A program made the position numbers and the translations under genes. Source: Deltaproteobacteria bacterium HGW-Deltaproteobacteria-13 (lineage in GTDB: Bacteria > Desulfobacterota > Syntrophia > Syntrophales > Smithellaceae). From it: a stretch of DNA of 55,330 nt. The notes under the pieces are model-generated. The model did no database searches. It was not told the DNA's origin and was given only the letters and a program-made list of their open reading frames with translations. Shown piece by piece: positions 1 through 8,848 of the stretch; the first letter of the stretch is position 1; the number at the start of each line of letters is the position of its first letter. The stretch lies in the NCBI GenBank assembly GCA_002840555.1, contig PHBJ01000017.1, forward strand, positions 1-55,330. Direction: 5' to 3'.

Positions 1-1
1 T

Positions 2-451
2 CCTCATGACAAAATTGAAGCCATCCGCATGGCCGGCGCCATTCATGATATCGGGAAAATTTCGGTGCCGTCGGAAATTCTATGTAAACCGGCGCTTCTG
101 ACCGACCTTGAGTTTTCCTTAATCAAGAATCATTCCGAATATAGTTACGAAATCATTAAAGACGTTGAATCGCCCTGGCCGCTGGCGGATATCGTCCGCC
201 AGCACCATGAGCGTATGGACGGCTCAGGATATCCCCAGGGATTAAAGGATGGAAACATTCTTATCGAATCCCGCGTGCTGGCCGTTGCGGATGTGGTTGA
301 GGCCATGATATCCTACCGTCCTTACAGACCCGCATTGGGACCTGAACATGCGCTTTCGGAAATTGAAAACAATGCGGGAATTCTTTATGATCCCAATGTC
401 GTGAGCGCCTGCTCGAAATTGTTCCGGGAAAAAGGCTACCAGGTTACATGA
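2..451 (+). CDS. HD-GYP domain protein, C-terminal part (5' end off window)
   Basis: The frame is open from the window edge, so only the C-terminal ~149 residues are seen. They contain the HD dyad (AIHDIGKISVP) and the HHE/GYP signature (HHERMDGSGYP), the metal and substrate motifs of HD-GYP phosphodiesterases that hydrolyse cyclic di-GMP. The fragment is closely similar by eye (more than half of residues identical) to the last domain of the 1091-residue sensor protein at 38891-42166, including the ending LFREKGYQ. The missing N-terminus is therefore probably a PAS/GAF sensor region, which is inferred and not seen. It is followed by a separate promoter at 528, so it is the last gene of its unit. 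Confidence 0.9.
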   Translation, partial: PHDKIEAIRMAGAIHDIGKISVPSEILCKPALLTDLEFSLIKNHSEYSYEIIKDVESPWPLADIVRQHHERMDGSGYPQGLKDGNILIESRVLAVADVVEAMISYRPYRPALGPEHALSEIENNAGILYDPNVVSACSKLFREKGYQVT

Positions 452-527
452 GCCATTGATGCGGATCACTCCAAATGATCCGTTCATCGATGGCCCTTCT
501 CTTCACAAGGAAGAGGACGGACAAAAC

Positions 528-556
528 TTGACATGGATATCATTTGAATTTATACT
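528..556 (+). promoter_or_regulatory. Sigma-70 type promoter of the DsbC-like gene
   Basis: TTGACA at 528-533 and TATACT at 551-556 are separated by exactly 17 nt. Transcription would start near 563, giving a short leader with an AAGGAGG ribosome site at 573-579 before the GTG start at 586. Confidence 0.75.
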
Positions 557-585
557 TCGCCATCTTTTAAATAAGGAGGCAGGCA

Positions 586-1284
586 GTGAAAAAATTAACG
601 GCAACCCTTTTATTCATTCTTTTTCTTTTTCCGGCTTTTGTGTTCGCTAAAGATTTTCCCGTAGCGGAACAATTCAAAAAAAGTTTTCCCAAAAATAATT
701 TTGAGAGCATTACGCCTACGGCGATTAAAGGCGTGTACGAAGTCTATACCGGTAATCAGCTCTATTATTACATGCCGAAAGATGATGTCATCATCGGCGG
801 CCCTCTGATTTCCAAAAACGGGGTAAATATCACTCACGAAAGTTTATCCAAAAAGATGGCGCAAAAGATTGCTAAATTGCCTCTGGACAGCGCTCTGAAA
901 ATCGGCAAGGGAAAAACGGCTGTCGTGGAATTTATGGATCCCAACTGTTATCATTGCCGCCTGGCTTATAAATTCTTTTCCCAGCGCCAGGATGTAACGC
1001 TTTATGTTTTCTTTTTCCCGCTGTCTAAAGAATCGGGAGATAAGATTAAACATGTCTTATGCTCAAAGGATGTACTGAAAACATATGATGATGTGATGAA
1101 CGGAAAGCTTGATAATAATGCTCCTCTTAATATCTGCACGGATAAAAAAGTGGATGACACCGTTAAGACGCACATGCAGCTTGCTTCACAAATCGGCGTC
1201 AGGGGAACACCATTATTTTATATCAAGGGCCAGACCGTTGACGGGTTTGATCAACCCGCGATTGAAAAGCTTCTCAAAGATTAG
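586..1284 (+). CDS. DsbC/DsbG-like periplasmic thiol:disulfide interchange protein
   Basis: This 232-residue protein starts with a typical Sec signal peptide (hydrophobic core, cut expected after VFA near residue 21). An N-terminal DsbC-like dimerisation region (about 25-85, with the pattern GVYEVYTGNQLYYY) is followed by a thioredoxin fold with a CYHC active site (Cys121, Cys124) preceded by FMDPN. The cis-proline loop is RGTPLFY near residue 213. Known relatives isomerise wrong disulfides in exported proteins, which fits a genome with a cysteine-rich secreted protein (26320-28083); that link is only inferred. The start is GTG, chosen because AAGGAGG sits 6 nt upstream. It is a single-gene unit with its own promoter and a terminator behind it. 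The CYHC dipeptide differs from E. coli DsbC (CGYC), so isomerase versus reductase role is open. Confidence 0.85.
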   Translation: MKKLTATLLFILFLFPAFVFAKDFPVAEQFKKSFPKNNFESITPTAIKGVYEVYTGNQLYYYMPKDDVIIGGPLISKNGVNITHESLSKKMAQKIAKLPLDSALKIGKGKTAVVEFMDPNCYHCRLAYKFFSQRQDVTLYVFFFPLSKESGDKIKHVLCSKDVLKTYDDVMNGKLDNNAPLNICTDKKVDDTVKTHMQLASQIGVRGTPLFYIKGQTVDGFDQPAIEKLLKD

Positions 1285-1310
1285 GTAAGACGTTTTTTTA
1301 AAAAAAGGTG

Positions 1311-1335
1311 GCCGCTTTTTATAAAGAAGAGCGGC
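1311..1335. terminator. Bidirectional terminator between convergent genes
   Basis: GCCGCT at 1311-1316 pairs with AGCGGC at 1330-1335. Read on the minus strand the stem is followed by a long T run (1294-1306 region), so it ends the metG unit. On the plus strand it follows the DsbC-like gene with a weaker T-rich tail. Confidence 0.7.
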
Positions 1336-3233
1336 TATCTTATTTTTGCTCCTGTTTTTGCTTCGCGGTCAAAGGCCAGGACGGTAAGTCCCGTATCCGT
1401 ATCCGTAGCCAAAAGCATCCCGTGAGATTCTACTCCCATTAATTTCGTCGGTTTTAAATTGGCAACAACGACTATTTTCTTACCGATCAATTCCGCAGGT
1501 GTATAGTCCTTGCTGACACCGGCAACGATTGTGCGCTCCTCGCCGATATCAATTTTAAGTTTTAAAAGTTTATTGGCTTTAGGAACGGCTTCGGCCGCCA
1601 GAATTTTTGCCACGCGTAAATCCACCCTGGCAAACTCTTCATAGTCAATCTGCGGTTTCAAATCAATTGCCGGAGCTTTCTTTTCCAGGGGCTGGCTTTC
1701 CTTTTCCTGATTGATCCGCGGGAAAAGAGATTCGCCGCGGGTTAAGGGACTGCCCGCTTTTAAGTCGTCATCCTTCCTGATACCGGCCATATCCAGGTTT
1801 TGGGGTTCATCGACTCCGATTTGCCGCAGAATTTTTTCCGCGGTTTGCGGCATGAAAGGTGACAGCAAAATGGATATTGCCCGCAGGGCCGCAAGCAGAT
1901 TATACATAATCGCCGTCAGTTTTTCCTTGTTCGCCGGATCTTTGCCTAAACTCCACGGCTCATTCTCAACAATGTATTTGTTGGTGATATTTATAAAATC
2001 CCAAATGGCAATCAGGGCTTTATGCAGGGACATATCCTTGAAGCTTGATTCGACTTCCGCGACGGCTTTCAGAGCGGCTTCATGAAGCGCCTTATTTTTA
2101 TCTTTTTGCTGGATCTGCGGCACCTTGCCGTCACAATATTTGATGGCCATCGTAATGCTGCGGCTGACCAGGTTGCCCAGATCATTGGCCAGATCGGAAT
2201 TCAACCGCTGCACAAATGCTTCTTCGGAAAAATTGGAATCGAGCCCGAAAACCATATCTCTCAAAAGAAAATAACGGAAAGCATCCAGGCCGTATTTATC
2301 TTTCAAATCAAGGGGACGAACGATGTTTCCGAGGCTTTTGGACATTTTGTTTTGATCTGAATTCCAGTAACCATGAACATTCAGGTGCCGGTAAGGTTCG
2401 ATACCGGCGGCTTTGAGCATGGTCGGCCAGTAAATGCCATGCGGTTTCAAAATGTCTTTCGCGATCAGATGTTCCGCCACCGGCCAGAACGTTTTGAATT
2501 TTTCTCCATCGGGATAATCCAGGGCGGTAACGTAATTGATCAAAGCGTCAAACCAGACGTACGTTACATAATTTTCATCAAACGGCAGGGTAATGCCCCA
2601 CTCCAGCCGGGATTTGGGACGCGAGATGCAAAGGTCCTCCAGAGGCTCGCGCAAAAACGCCAGCGCTTCATTTTTATATCTTTCCGGCCGGATAAAATCT
2701 GGATGGTCCGTAATGTGTTTAATCAGCCAATCCTGGTATTTGCTCATTTTGAAAAAATAATTTTTTTCTTCGATATACTGAGGTTCCCGTCCGTGTTCGG
2801 GACATTTATTATCGACGATTTCCTTTTCGGTCAGAAATCTCTCACAGCCGAAACAGTAATAACCGCCGTAACTGCCGAAATAAATATCACCGGCGTCATA
2901 TACTTTTTGCAGAATGTAACGAACCGTTTCGATATGGTTGGGATCGGTTGTCCGGATAAAGTAATCATTGGTAATGGCAAGCTCGGGGCACAAGGCGCGA
3001 AACTGCGCGCTGATTTTGTCCGCGTATTCCTGAGGGGTTATTCCGGCTTTTTGCGCCGCTTCCGCGATTTTATCGCCGTGTTCATCCGTTCCGGTCACAA
3101 AAAAAGTATTATCGCCGATCATGCGGTGATATCTGGCCAGGACATCGGCGACAATGGTCGTATAAGCATGCCCGATGTGCGGTGAAGCATTAACGTAATA
3201 AATCGGTGTCGTTATATAAAATGATTTTGGCAT
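1335..3233 (-). CDS. metG: Methionyl-tRNA synthetase
   Basis: This class I aminoacyl-tRNA synthetase charges tRNA-Met. The HIGH motif (HIGHAYTTI) lies near the N-terminus, a zinc-binding knuckle with CFGC and CPEH follows, and the KMSKS loop is NKMSKSLGN. The last ~105 residues (FARVDLRVAKI to the end) form a Trbp111/EMAP-type tRNA-binding domain, as in many dimeric bacterial enzymes. The frame can begin at 3263, overlapping the ricT stop. I prefer the ATG at 3233 because MPKSFYITTPIYYVN is the usual start of the family and GGAG lies 11 nt upstream. It is the last gene of a tmk-holB-ricT-metG run and ends on the terminator at 1311. Confidence 0.96.
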   Translation of the reverse strand: MPKSFYITTPIYYVNASPHIGHAYTTIVADVLARYHRMIGDNTFFVTGTDEHGDKIAEAAQKAGITPQEYADKISAQFRALCPELAITNDYFIRTTDPNHIETVRYILQKVYDAGDIYFGSYGGYYCFGCERFLTEKEIVDNKCPEHGREPQYIEEKNYFFKMSKYQDWLIKHITDHPDFIRPERYKNEALAFLREPLEDLCISRPKSRLEWGITLPFDENYVTYVWFDALINYVTALDYPDGEKFKTFWPVAEHLIAKDILKPHGIYWPTMLKAAGIEPYRHLNVHGYWNSDQNKMSKSLGNIVRPLDLKDKYGLDAFRYFLLRDMVFGLDSNFSEEAFVQRLNSDLANDLGNLVSRSITMAIKYCDGKVPQIQQKDKNKALHEAALKAVAEVESSFKDMSLHKALIAIWDFINITNKYIVENEPWSLGKDPANKEKLTAIMYNLLAALRAISILLSPFMPQTAEKILRQIGVDEPQNLDMAGIRKDDDLKAGSPLTRGESLFPRINQEKESQPLEKKAPAIDLKPQIDYEEFARVDLRVAKILAAEAVPKANKLLKLKIDIGEERTIVAGVSKDYTPAELIGKKIVVVANLKPTKLMGVESHGMLLATDTDTGLTVLAFDREAKTGAKIR

Positions 3234-3262
3234 ATTCACAGCGTCTCCATACTCATTAATCA

Positions 3263-4042
3263 TTATTGAAAAGGATCTTTTTCATCCATTTTTTCCAAAG
3301 CCAATGTCTGCTTTTCGCACTGTACGGCCGCGTTATCATCGCCGGCCTTAACGGCTTTAGGACATTTTTTCTTACCTGCGTATCCTTCATGTTCAAAAGC
3401 CAGACAGCACATCAGGCGGCCGCACAAGCCGGAAATTTTTTCCGGGTTCAGCGACATGCTCTGCTCTTTGGCCATCTTGACGGTGACTCTCTCCAGATTT
3501 TGCAGGATTCCCGCGCAGCAGACCATCCGGCCGCAAACAGCAAGGCCCTTGGTAATGCGTGTTTCCTGACGGGCTCCTATCTGTTTGAGTTCTATTCTTA
3601 TCTTGAATTTTTGAACGAGGTCTTTGACCAGTTCACGGAAATCCACTCTGCTTTCGGAGGTAAAGTAAAAAATAATTTTACTCTTTTCAAAGAGGCAGTC
3701 CACATCGATTAATTTCATGGGAAGCTCTCTCTTCTGAATCCTTTCCACACAGAACTTCCGGGCTTCCTGCTCCAACTTGTCGTTTTCTTCTTTTATCTGC
3801 AAATCCTGGGCTGTTACTTTGCGAACGACTTTTTTCAGGTTCGGCGGCAGTTCAGACGGCTGACACCTTTTTACGTCATTCGCCACAACCCCCATCGCCA
3901 GACCATTATCGGTATTGACAATCACCTGGTCATTTTTATGCAAAATAAGATCGGCGGTATTGAAACTGTATATCCGGCCCTCTTTTTTAAATTTAACTCC
4001 AATAATATTTACCAGCAATTTTTCTCCACCCTCATTTTTCAA
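3263..4042 (-). CDS. ricT: PSP1-domain protein, RicT/YaaT-like
   Basis: This 259-residue cytoplasmic protein carries the PSP1 C-terminal domain. Two conserved cysteine patches are visible, CGRMVCC and CGRLMCC, which in the RicT (YaaT) family take part in Fe-S binding within the RicAFT complex that influences RNase Y in Bacillus; the role outside Firmicutes is uncertain. It lies between holB and metG, a common order in this phylum. The start is unclear. A TTG at 4042 overlaps the holB stop by 4 nt, but a second TTG at 4018 has GGTGGAG just before it and would give a protein starting LVNIIGVKF, closer to family length. Confidence 0.88.
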   Translation of the reverse strand: MKNEGGEKLLVNIIGVKFKKEGRIYSFNTADLILHKNDQVIVNTDNGLAMGVVANDVKRCQPSELPPNLKKVVRKVTAQDLQIKEENDKLEQEARKFCVERIQKRELPMKLIDVDCLFEKSKIIFYFTSESRVDFRELVKDLVQKFKIRIELKQIGARQETRITKGLAVCGRMVCCAGILQNLERVTVKMAKEQSMSLNPEKISGLCGRLMCCLAFEHEGYAGKKKCPKAVKAGDDNAAVQCEKQTLALEKMDEKDPFQ

Positions 4043-5019
4043 TAATTTAACTTAAATGCCATTGTTTCCAAAGTCAATGATTTGTTAACATTCTGATCCA
4101 GAATCTCCCCCGCTTTTTCGACCTGTGCTATATTCTGAAGGATTTGTTCACCGGACAGACGCGAGGCACAGGCTGCGATAAATGAAGAATGATCCTGATT
4201 GATTAACATTTTATCGTGCCGGACCTCCTTGAAAACCAAAGCATCGCGAAAAAATGTCTTAAGAATATTCAATCCTTGTCTTATTTCTTTTTTTCCCTGT
4301 CCCAGAAAAGATGCGAAATTGATTAAACTGAAAGGATCCTCTGTGTGCGTCATTGAGAGCAGGCTTAACAATTCCGTGCGATAGGCAACAATATCTTCTT
4401 TATTTAATTCCAGTGCGTTCCCGATTGAACCGCCTGACAGGGCCGCCAGAAGCAAAGCCTGTTTGTTATCCATGCCCATCCGTTCGACAAGAAATTTTGC
4501 CACGGCTTCAGAACTCAGTGGATTGAAACGCATGTGCTGGCATCGCGAAACGATCGTTTGCGGCAGGGAATAAGGTCTGGCCGTGACCAGAATTAATATA
4601 TTGGACGGAGAGGGTTCCTCCAGCATTTTTAAAAGCGCGTTTGCCGCCTGGTCGTTCATCTTATCGGCATTATCAATAATAAACGCCCGTATCCTCGCTT
4701 CCAGAGGTTTGCATTTAACTCGTTTCTGAATTTCACGAATGGCGTCAATGCGAATGAACTGGCCGTCGGCTTCAACGGAAAAGATATCGGGATGGCTTTC
4801 ATGCCCGATTTTCCGGCAGGAAGCACATTCGCCGCAGGAATCGCCAAGATCATCAACCTTCTCACAGTTGAGAGCCTTGATCCATTCTCCGGCTAAAGTT
4901 CTTTTGCCGATAGCCTGACTGCCGCTGAAAAGATAGGCATGGCCTACGCGGTTTTGGGCCAGGGTTTTCCGGATAATTTCTATTTTTTTTTCATGACCGT
5001 AAATATCGCGAAAAGACAT
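4039..5019 (-). CDS. holB: DNA polymerase III delta-prime subunit
   Basis: This is a clamp-loader subunit of the AAA+ superfamily, 326 residues. It shows a P-loop-like segment (SGSQAIGKRTLA, degenerate as usual for delta-prime), a four-cysteine zinc module (Cys in CEK, CGEC, SCRK, residues ~50-70) and the conserved stretch NALLKMLEEPSP with the SRC sensor (VSRCQHMRF). It loads the beta clamp on DNA together with gamma/tau and delta. It overlaps ricT by 4 nt and follows tmk after 23 nt, so the genes are likely cotranscribed. The tmk-holB pairing is widespread in bacteria. Confidence 0.93.
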   Translation of the reverse strand: MSFRDIYGHEKKIEIIRKTLAQNRVGHAYLFSGSQAIGKRTLAGEWIKALNCEKVDDLGDSCGECASCRKIGHESHPDIFSVEADGQFIRIDAIREIQKRVKCKPLEARIRAFIIDNADKMNDQAANALLKMLEEPSPSNILILVTARPYSLPQTIVSRCQHMRFNPLSSEAVAKFLVERMGMDNKQALLLAALSGGSIGNALELNKEDIVAYRTELLSLLSMTHTEDPFSLINFASFLGQGKKEIRQGLNILKTFFRDALVFKEVRHDKMLINQDHSSFIAACASRLSGEQILQNIAQVEKAGEILDQNVNKSLTLETMAFKLNY

Positions 5020-5042
5020 AATTCAAAGGATGTTCCGAAAAA

Positions 5043-5690
5043 TTAATTCTGCAAATTTATAAAATCACTAACATGCTTTCGCACTTCTTCCTGAATGGCG
5101 CTCACCTCACGGTTCGCGTCAATTAAACGGAAACGTCCCGGGTCATTTCTTAAAATACTGAGATAAGCGTCCCGAATCCGCTGATGGAAATCTATTTTTT
5201 CTCTTTCAAACCGGTCGATGGAAGAAGGTTCTTTGAGGAGATTATTTCGATCCGTGGCTCTTTGCAGTCCGATTTCCACCGGCAAATCGAATAACAAAGT
5301 CAAGTCCGGTTTTAAACCCATCGCGGAATAGTCGTTGATTAACCTGATAAATTCAGGATCAAGACCGCGTCCCGCGCCCTGATAGGCATAAGTGGCATCG
5401 GAATACCGGTCGCACAAAACAACTTTGTTTAGCTCCAGGGCCGGCATAATGATCTCCCGAACATGTTGCGCCCGGGCCGCGCAAAACAAGAACATTTCCG
5501 TCTCCGCGCACATATCATGATGCTCACGGTTAAAAAGGATGCCGCCAATTTTGCGGCCGATATCCGTGCCGGATGGTTCCTGCGTAACAATAAACGGAAT
5601 ATTTTTCCCGGCGAGATATCCGGCAACAAGCTTAATCTGTGTTGACTTTCCCGAACCTTCAATCCCTTCAAAGGTAATGAATTTTTTCAC
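5043..5690 (-). CDS. tmk: Thymidylate kinase
   Basis: This 215-residue kinase phosphorylates dTMP to dTDP with ATP. The P-loop FEGIEGSGKSTQ is at residues 7-18, the DR(Y/H) substrate motif is CDRYSDATYAYQG, and the lid region contains arginines (LQRATDRNN). The length is normal for the family (~205-215). The start codon is GTG (MKKFITFEG). It appears to be the first gene of the tmk-holB-ricT-metG operon; the 180-nt upstream gap ends at the terminator of the ferredoxin gene. Confidence 0.95.
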   Translation of the reverse strand: MKKFITFEGIEGSGKSTQIKLVAGYLAGKNIPFIVTQEPSGTDIGRKIGGILFNREHHDMCAETEMFLFCAARAQHVREIIMPALELNKVVLCDRYSDATYAYQGAGRGLDPEFIRLINDYSAMGLKPDLTLLFDLPVEIGLQRATDRNNLLKEPSSIDRFEREKIDFHQRIRDAYLSILRNDPGRFRLIDANREVSAIQEEVRKHVSDFINLQN

Positions 5691-5813
5691 TAACCAAACC
5701 TTTCAAACCTGATCTTTTATTAACGGCTTAATAAACGCCCAGCTTAATTTTCGTAAAAATAACAAGACGTTGCCTTGCGGCAAGTGAGGATGAGCTGTAA
5801 TTAAAAAAGGGGA

Positions 5814-5851
5814 AACAGGGAATAGATCCAAATCAGGATCTATTCCCTGTT
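5814..5851 (-). terminator. Strong rho-independent terminator after the ferredoxin gene
   Basis: Two perfectly complementary 16-nt arms (5814-5829 and 5836-5851) enclose a 6-nt loop. On the minus strand they are followed by CCCC and a run of six T. This separates the ferredoxin gene from tmk. Confidence 0.85.
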
Positions 5852-5871
5852 GTAATTTTGCCGCTGATAAA

Positions 5872-6051
5872 TTATTTTCCATCCCCGGGTACGATTGCTT
5901 CCACCGGACATTGATCGGCGCAACTACCGCAATCGTTGCAAAGTTTAGCGTCGATTACATATTTATCTTCGCCTTCAGAAATTGCCTCAACCGGGCATTC
6001 GCTTTCACAAGAACCGCAAGCTATACATTCGTCAGTAATCACATAGGCCAT
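5872..6051 (-). CDS. 2[4Fe-4S] ferredoxin, clostridial type
   Basis: This is a 59-residue protein. Two CxxCxxCxxxCP motifs are visible (CIACGSCESECP and CNDCGSCADQCP), each followed by VEAI, the hallmark of the low-potential 2[4Fe-4S] ferredoxins used as electron carriers by anaerobes. It starts MAYVITDE and ends IVPGDGK, the standard size for this family. A T-tailed 16-bp hairpin follows it. Possible partners in the window are the Fe-S enzyme IspH, the radical SAM enzymes and the dehydratase activase system; none is shown by the sequence to be the specific one. Confidence 0.95.
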   Translation of the reverse strand: MAYVITDECIACGSCESECPVEAISEGEDKYVIDAKLCNDCGSCADQCPVEAIVPGDGK

Positions 6052-6213
6052 AATTCTTTACGCTCCTTCTTCTTATAATTATTTCAATAAAATAAAATTT
6101 CCTCACAAATCGGCTGTCAGGAAATATTTGTTAATCAAAATCACGGATAATTGTCAATTCACAAAAAAAGTTTTTTTAAGGATATTTTTACCGGCCATTG
6201 CCGTAAAATAAAC

Positions 6214-6435
6214 TTAAATGGCAACGACTTCCTTTATATCCGGTACTTGCTTCTTAATCACTTTTTCTATGCCCATCTTTAAAGTCATCTGGGACATGGG
6301 ACAGCCATGGCAGGCACCGGTTAACTTCACCTTGACGATCCCGTCTTCGCTGACATCGACAAGCTCAACATCTCCGCCATCAGCCTGCAGGCTGGGTCTT
6401 ATAAGATCGATGGCTTTTTGCACTTCTTCTTTCAT
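6214..6435 (-). CDS. NifU C-terminal-like Fe-S carrier protein
   Basis: This 73-residue protein is the stand-alone NifU C-terminal (Nfu) domain, with the conserved LQADGGDVELV and the cluster-binding GACHGCPMSQMTL (CxxC). Such proteins carry or deliver [4Fe-4S] clusters to apoenzymes. The open frame could begin upstream at 6498. I chose the ATG at 6435 because AAGGAG lies 8 nt before it and family members begin at this point. It lies downstream of the lipoprotein gene by 43 nt and near the Fe-S enzyme IspH, so a supply role for nearby Fe-S proteins is plausible but inferred. Confidence 0.92.
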   Translation of the reverse strand: MKEEVQKAIDLIRPSLQADGGDVELVDVSEDGIVKVKLTGACHGCPMSQMTLKMGIEKVIKKQVPDIKEVVAI

Positions 6436-6478
6436 ATCATTTCTCCTTAATCGGTTGATATTTATCTGTTTCACCCGT

Positions 6479-7078
6479 TCAATGCGGCATATCGGCAATC
6501 ATCTTCCGGGCAACATTCTGGGCAACCTGAGGCAAGTCTGGTTTCCTGATCACATAATCCTCCATGATCGTATGACCGGCTTTCCACATTAATTTACCGG
6601 AGGAGACATCATAACATTCCATCGTCAGGCCGACCTTAGCCAATTTTTTATCACTGACAACGGTATATTCCCAATCATCAACGGACACCAGTAAAAAGGC
6701 GTCAATATTGGCTAATTCGCCGATTTTTTTACTCAAATCAGGATCAGAAAAAGTAAGCAGCCGCAATTTGGAAAAATACTCCGTTATCGCCTTATTTAAT
6801 TCATCGTTGGCCTGAATTTGTTTTTTCAGATCCTCAGTGTAAACGACACTGGTGAACCATTTCTTTTCAACTAATGAGCCCGCGACAATCTGCTCAACGG
6901 CTTCTCTGGAATCATTGAAATCTTTATGATTCCAGACTTCGACCGGAAAAACAGCCACTCTTTTGGGATGAAAATCCTTTGCCTCCGGCGCCAGTTGGGA
7001 AAAACGCAATCCGGTGCAACCCATTGTTGTTAAAATAAAAATAACTAATATATATTTTACGAACGATTTTCTTACCAT
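6479..7078 (-). CDS. Outer-membrane or periplasmic lipoprotein, LpoB/CsgG-like fold suspected
   Basis: This 199-residue protein has a lipoprotein signal (hydrophobic segment ending in TTMGC, Cys at residue 21). The mature part has the layout of small lipoproteins of the CsgG/LpoB/GNA1162 type: KRVAVFPVEVW early on, a segment on whether a component can be measured as absent or present (ANIDAFLLVSVDDWEY), then a late LMWKAGHTIME strand. The fold assignment is by pattern only and the function is unknown. An AAGGAGG site precedes the ATG. It sits 42 nt downstream of the ispH fusion gene and may belong to the same transcript. Confidence 0.65.
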   Translation of the reverse strand: MVRKSFVKYILVIFILTTMGCTGLRFSQLAPEAKDFHPKRVAVFPVEVWNHKDFNDSREAVEQIVAGSLVEKKWFTSVVYTEDLKKQIQANDELNKAITEYFSKLRLLTFSDPDLSKKIGELANIDAFLLVSVDDWEYTVVSDKKLAKVGLTMECYDVSSGKLMWKAGHTIMEDYVIRKPDLPQVAQNVARKMIADMPH

Positions 7079-7120
7079 AATTTTTTAAAACCTCCTTATT
7101 TCCGGAAGGACATCTCCATA

Positions 7121-8848
7121 TCAAAAAATACGCCACAAGAAAACACAAAAACCAGCTATAACATAGCTGGTTTCCAGAAGACCTTCCTTAACAGCTCCGG
7201 AAAGCACGGCTTTTTTATCACAAAATTGAAAACAAATCCATATATATAATATGCAAATAAGCAGAAAAAGACTCAACGATGGCGTCCAGCCTGCCGGATA
7301 AGAAAAAAGCAGAAGAATGAATAAAATCAATGAAATAATTTTAAGGACGGTTAAGGTCTTTGTTTTTCCGAAAAAAACAGGAATCGTTTCCTGTCCGATC
7401 AATTTATCACTTTGTATCTCCAATATATCCGACATTGCCGAACGGATAAAAACGATTCCAAAAGTAAAGCAAAAAGCAACCATTAACCCGGGATGAATGG
7501 AATCATTTTTGTCCAGGGCCGGCAGAATCGCCGCTACGATTCCCCAGGCCGCGGACATAGATATATTTTTTGAACCGGGCAAATCTTTTAAACTCCGAAA
7601 ATGCCAATGTGCCGGCAGAATATTCATATTATAAAGAACACCGGCCAGTGAAATAATAAATAAAACTGCAAAAACCGTTATCCCGTTATTCACCGCAAGC
7701 GCAAGGGCCGCGGCAATAGAAAGTAAAGCCGTGTATAAATATATTTTTTTATGCCGGTCGTAACTTTCTTCCCGAAAAGACCCGACAAGACCCGCAGGTT
7801 TTCGGGTGATCAAGCGATTTAAAACATGTATCGCATATACATAAAGAGAGGCAATCGCGATAAAAGACAGTTTCACCGTCATCCCCTGCAGCAGCATACA
7901 AACCAGGCAAAGACATCCGGCGCCGAAGGCGGAATAAAGATCAGTTTTAACGGCCGATATCCAGAGATTAAGCAGCTTACCCAGATTTTTCAACTTACGG
8001 CTTTGTCCTTCCATAATTTTGTCCATCACCCGATCGATAATCCAGTTCGGCGTGGAAGCGCCCGCCGAAACGCCGACACGATTGAATGGACCGAAATTGA
8101 TATTTTCCATTTCCGCGGGAGTTTCGATGTGAAAAGTGGAAGATTGCCGCTTTTGCGCAAGATCAGCCAGCCTTCTGGTATTGGCGCTGTTTTTTCCGCC
8201 AACGATAAACATCGCGTCCATTTCGCCGGCCATGGCAATAACTTCCGCTTGTCTTTGTTCAGTGGAAGAGCAAATCGTATTAAACACGACCGCGTGCGGA
8301 CATATTTTTTTTATTTTTTCAACAATCCTGTTGTAATTATCCCAATCCTGAGTTGTTTGAGCAACAACACAAATTTTATCAGGGCAGGACAATTTATCAA
8401 TGTCTTCCAACGTGGATACAATGATGCCCCTGCCTCCGGTGTAACCTAAAAGACCGTCAACCTCCGGATGTTGCCTGTCGCCGACGATCACCACGGTATA
8501 ATCAAGAGCGGTATGTTTTTTAATGATGGACTGCACGTAACCGACTTTCGGACAGGTCGCGTTGACTACTTTGATGCCGCTTTCTTTAATTTTCTTTCTT
8601 TCAGCCGGAGCAATGCCGTGGGCGCGAATAATCAGGATAGCGTTTTGCCTGTCTTTTATTTCTTCGATACTCTCGACAGGCTGGACGCCGCGGCTTTTGA
8701 GTAATTCAATGGTCTGCGGGTTATGAATCAGGGGACCGTAAGTATAAATACGGCGGCTGGTTTCATGCTGCGCTATATCCAGCACGATATCCACGGCCCT
8801 GCGCACGCCCATGCAAAAGCCGGCTGTTTCGGCAAGTTTAATTTCCAT
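7121..8848 (-). CDS. ispH: IspH (HMBPP reductase) fused to a UbiA-like membrane domain
   Basis: Residues 1-~285 are IspH (LytB), the [4Fe-4S] enzyme that makes IPP and DMAPP in the last step of the MEP pathway. The three cluster cysteines are Cys12 (GFCMGV), Cys99 (NATCPKVGYV) and Cys193 (NTICSSTEQRQ), and the catalytic glutamate region is RQHPEVDG. Residues ~295-575 contain about seven to eight hydrophobic segments and resemble UbiA prenyltransferases. The second Asp-rich motif is recognisable (DILEIQSDKLIGQETIP, Asp474 and Asp481), but the first motif, normally NDxxDxxxD, reads NRLIT at 344-348 with no aspartate. The membrane half may therefore not be a standard prenyltransferase. No stop or ribosome site separates the halves. 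Confidence 0.9.
   Translation of the reverse strand: MEIKLAETAGFCMGVRRAVDIVLDIAQHETSRRIYTYGPLIHNPQTIELLKSRGVQPVESIEEIKDRQNAILIIRAHGIAPAERKKIKESGIKVVNATCPKVGYVQSIIKKHTALDYTVVIVGDRQHPEVDGLLGYTGGRGIIVSTLEDIDKLSCPDKICVVAQTTQDWDNYNRIVEKIKKICPHAVVFNTICSSTEQRQAEVIAMAGEMDAMFIVGGKNSANTRRLADLAQKRQSSTFHIETPAEMENINFGPFNRVGVSAGASTPNWIIDRVMDKIMEGQSRKLKNLGKLLNLWISAVKTDLYSAFGAGCLCLVCMLLQGMTVKLSFIAIASLYVYAIHVLNRLITRKPAGLVGSFREESYDRHKKIYLYTALLSIAAALALAVNNGITVFAVLFIISLAGVLYNMNILPAHWHFRSLKDLPGSKNISMSAAWGIVAAILPALDKNDSIHPGLMVAFCFTFGIVFIRSAMSDILEIQSDKLIGQETIPVFFGKTKTLTVLKIISLILFILLLFSYPAGWTPSLSLFLLICILYIWICFQFCDKKAVLSGAVKEGLLETSYVIAGFCVFLWRIF

Noticed and set aside
456-650. 64-residue plus-strand frame after the HD-GYP gene
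   Set aside because: It spans the DsbC promoter and signal-peptide region in another frame and has no ribosome site.
2373-3185. 270-residue open frame on the plus strand
   Set aside because: It lies fully opposite metG, has no family features, and is explained by the codon bias of the real gene.
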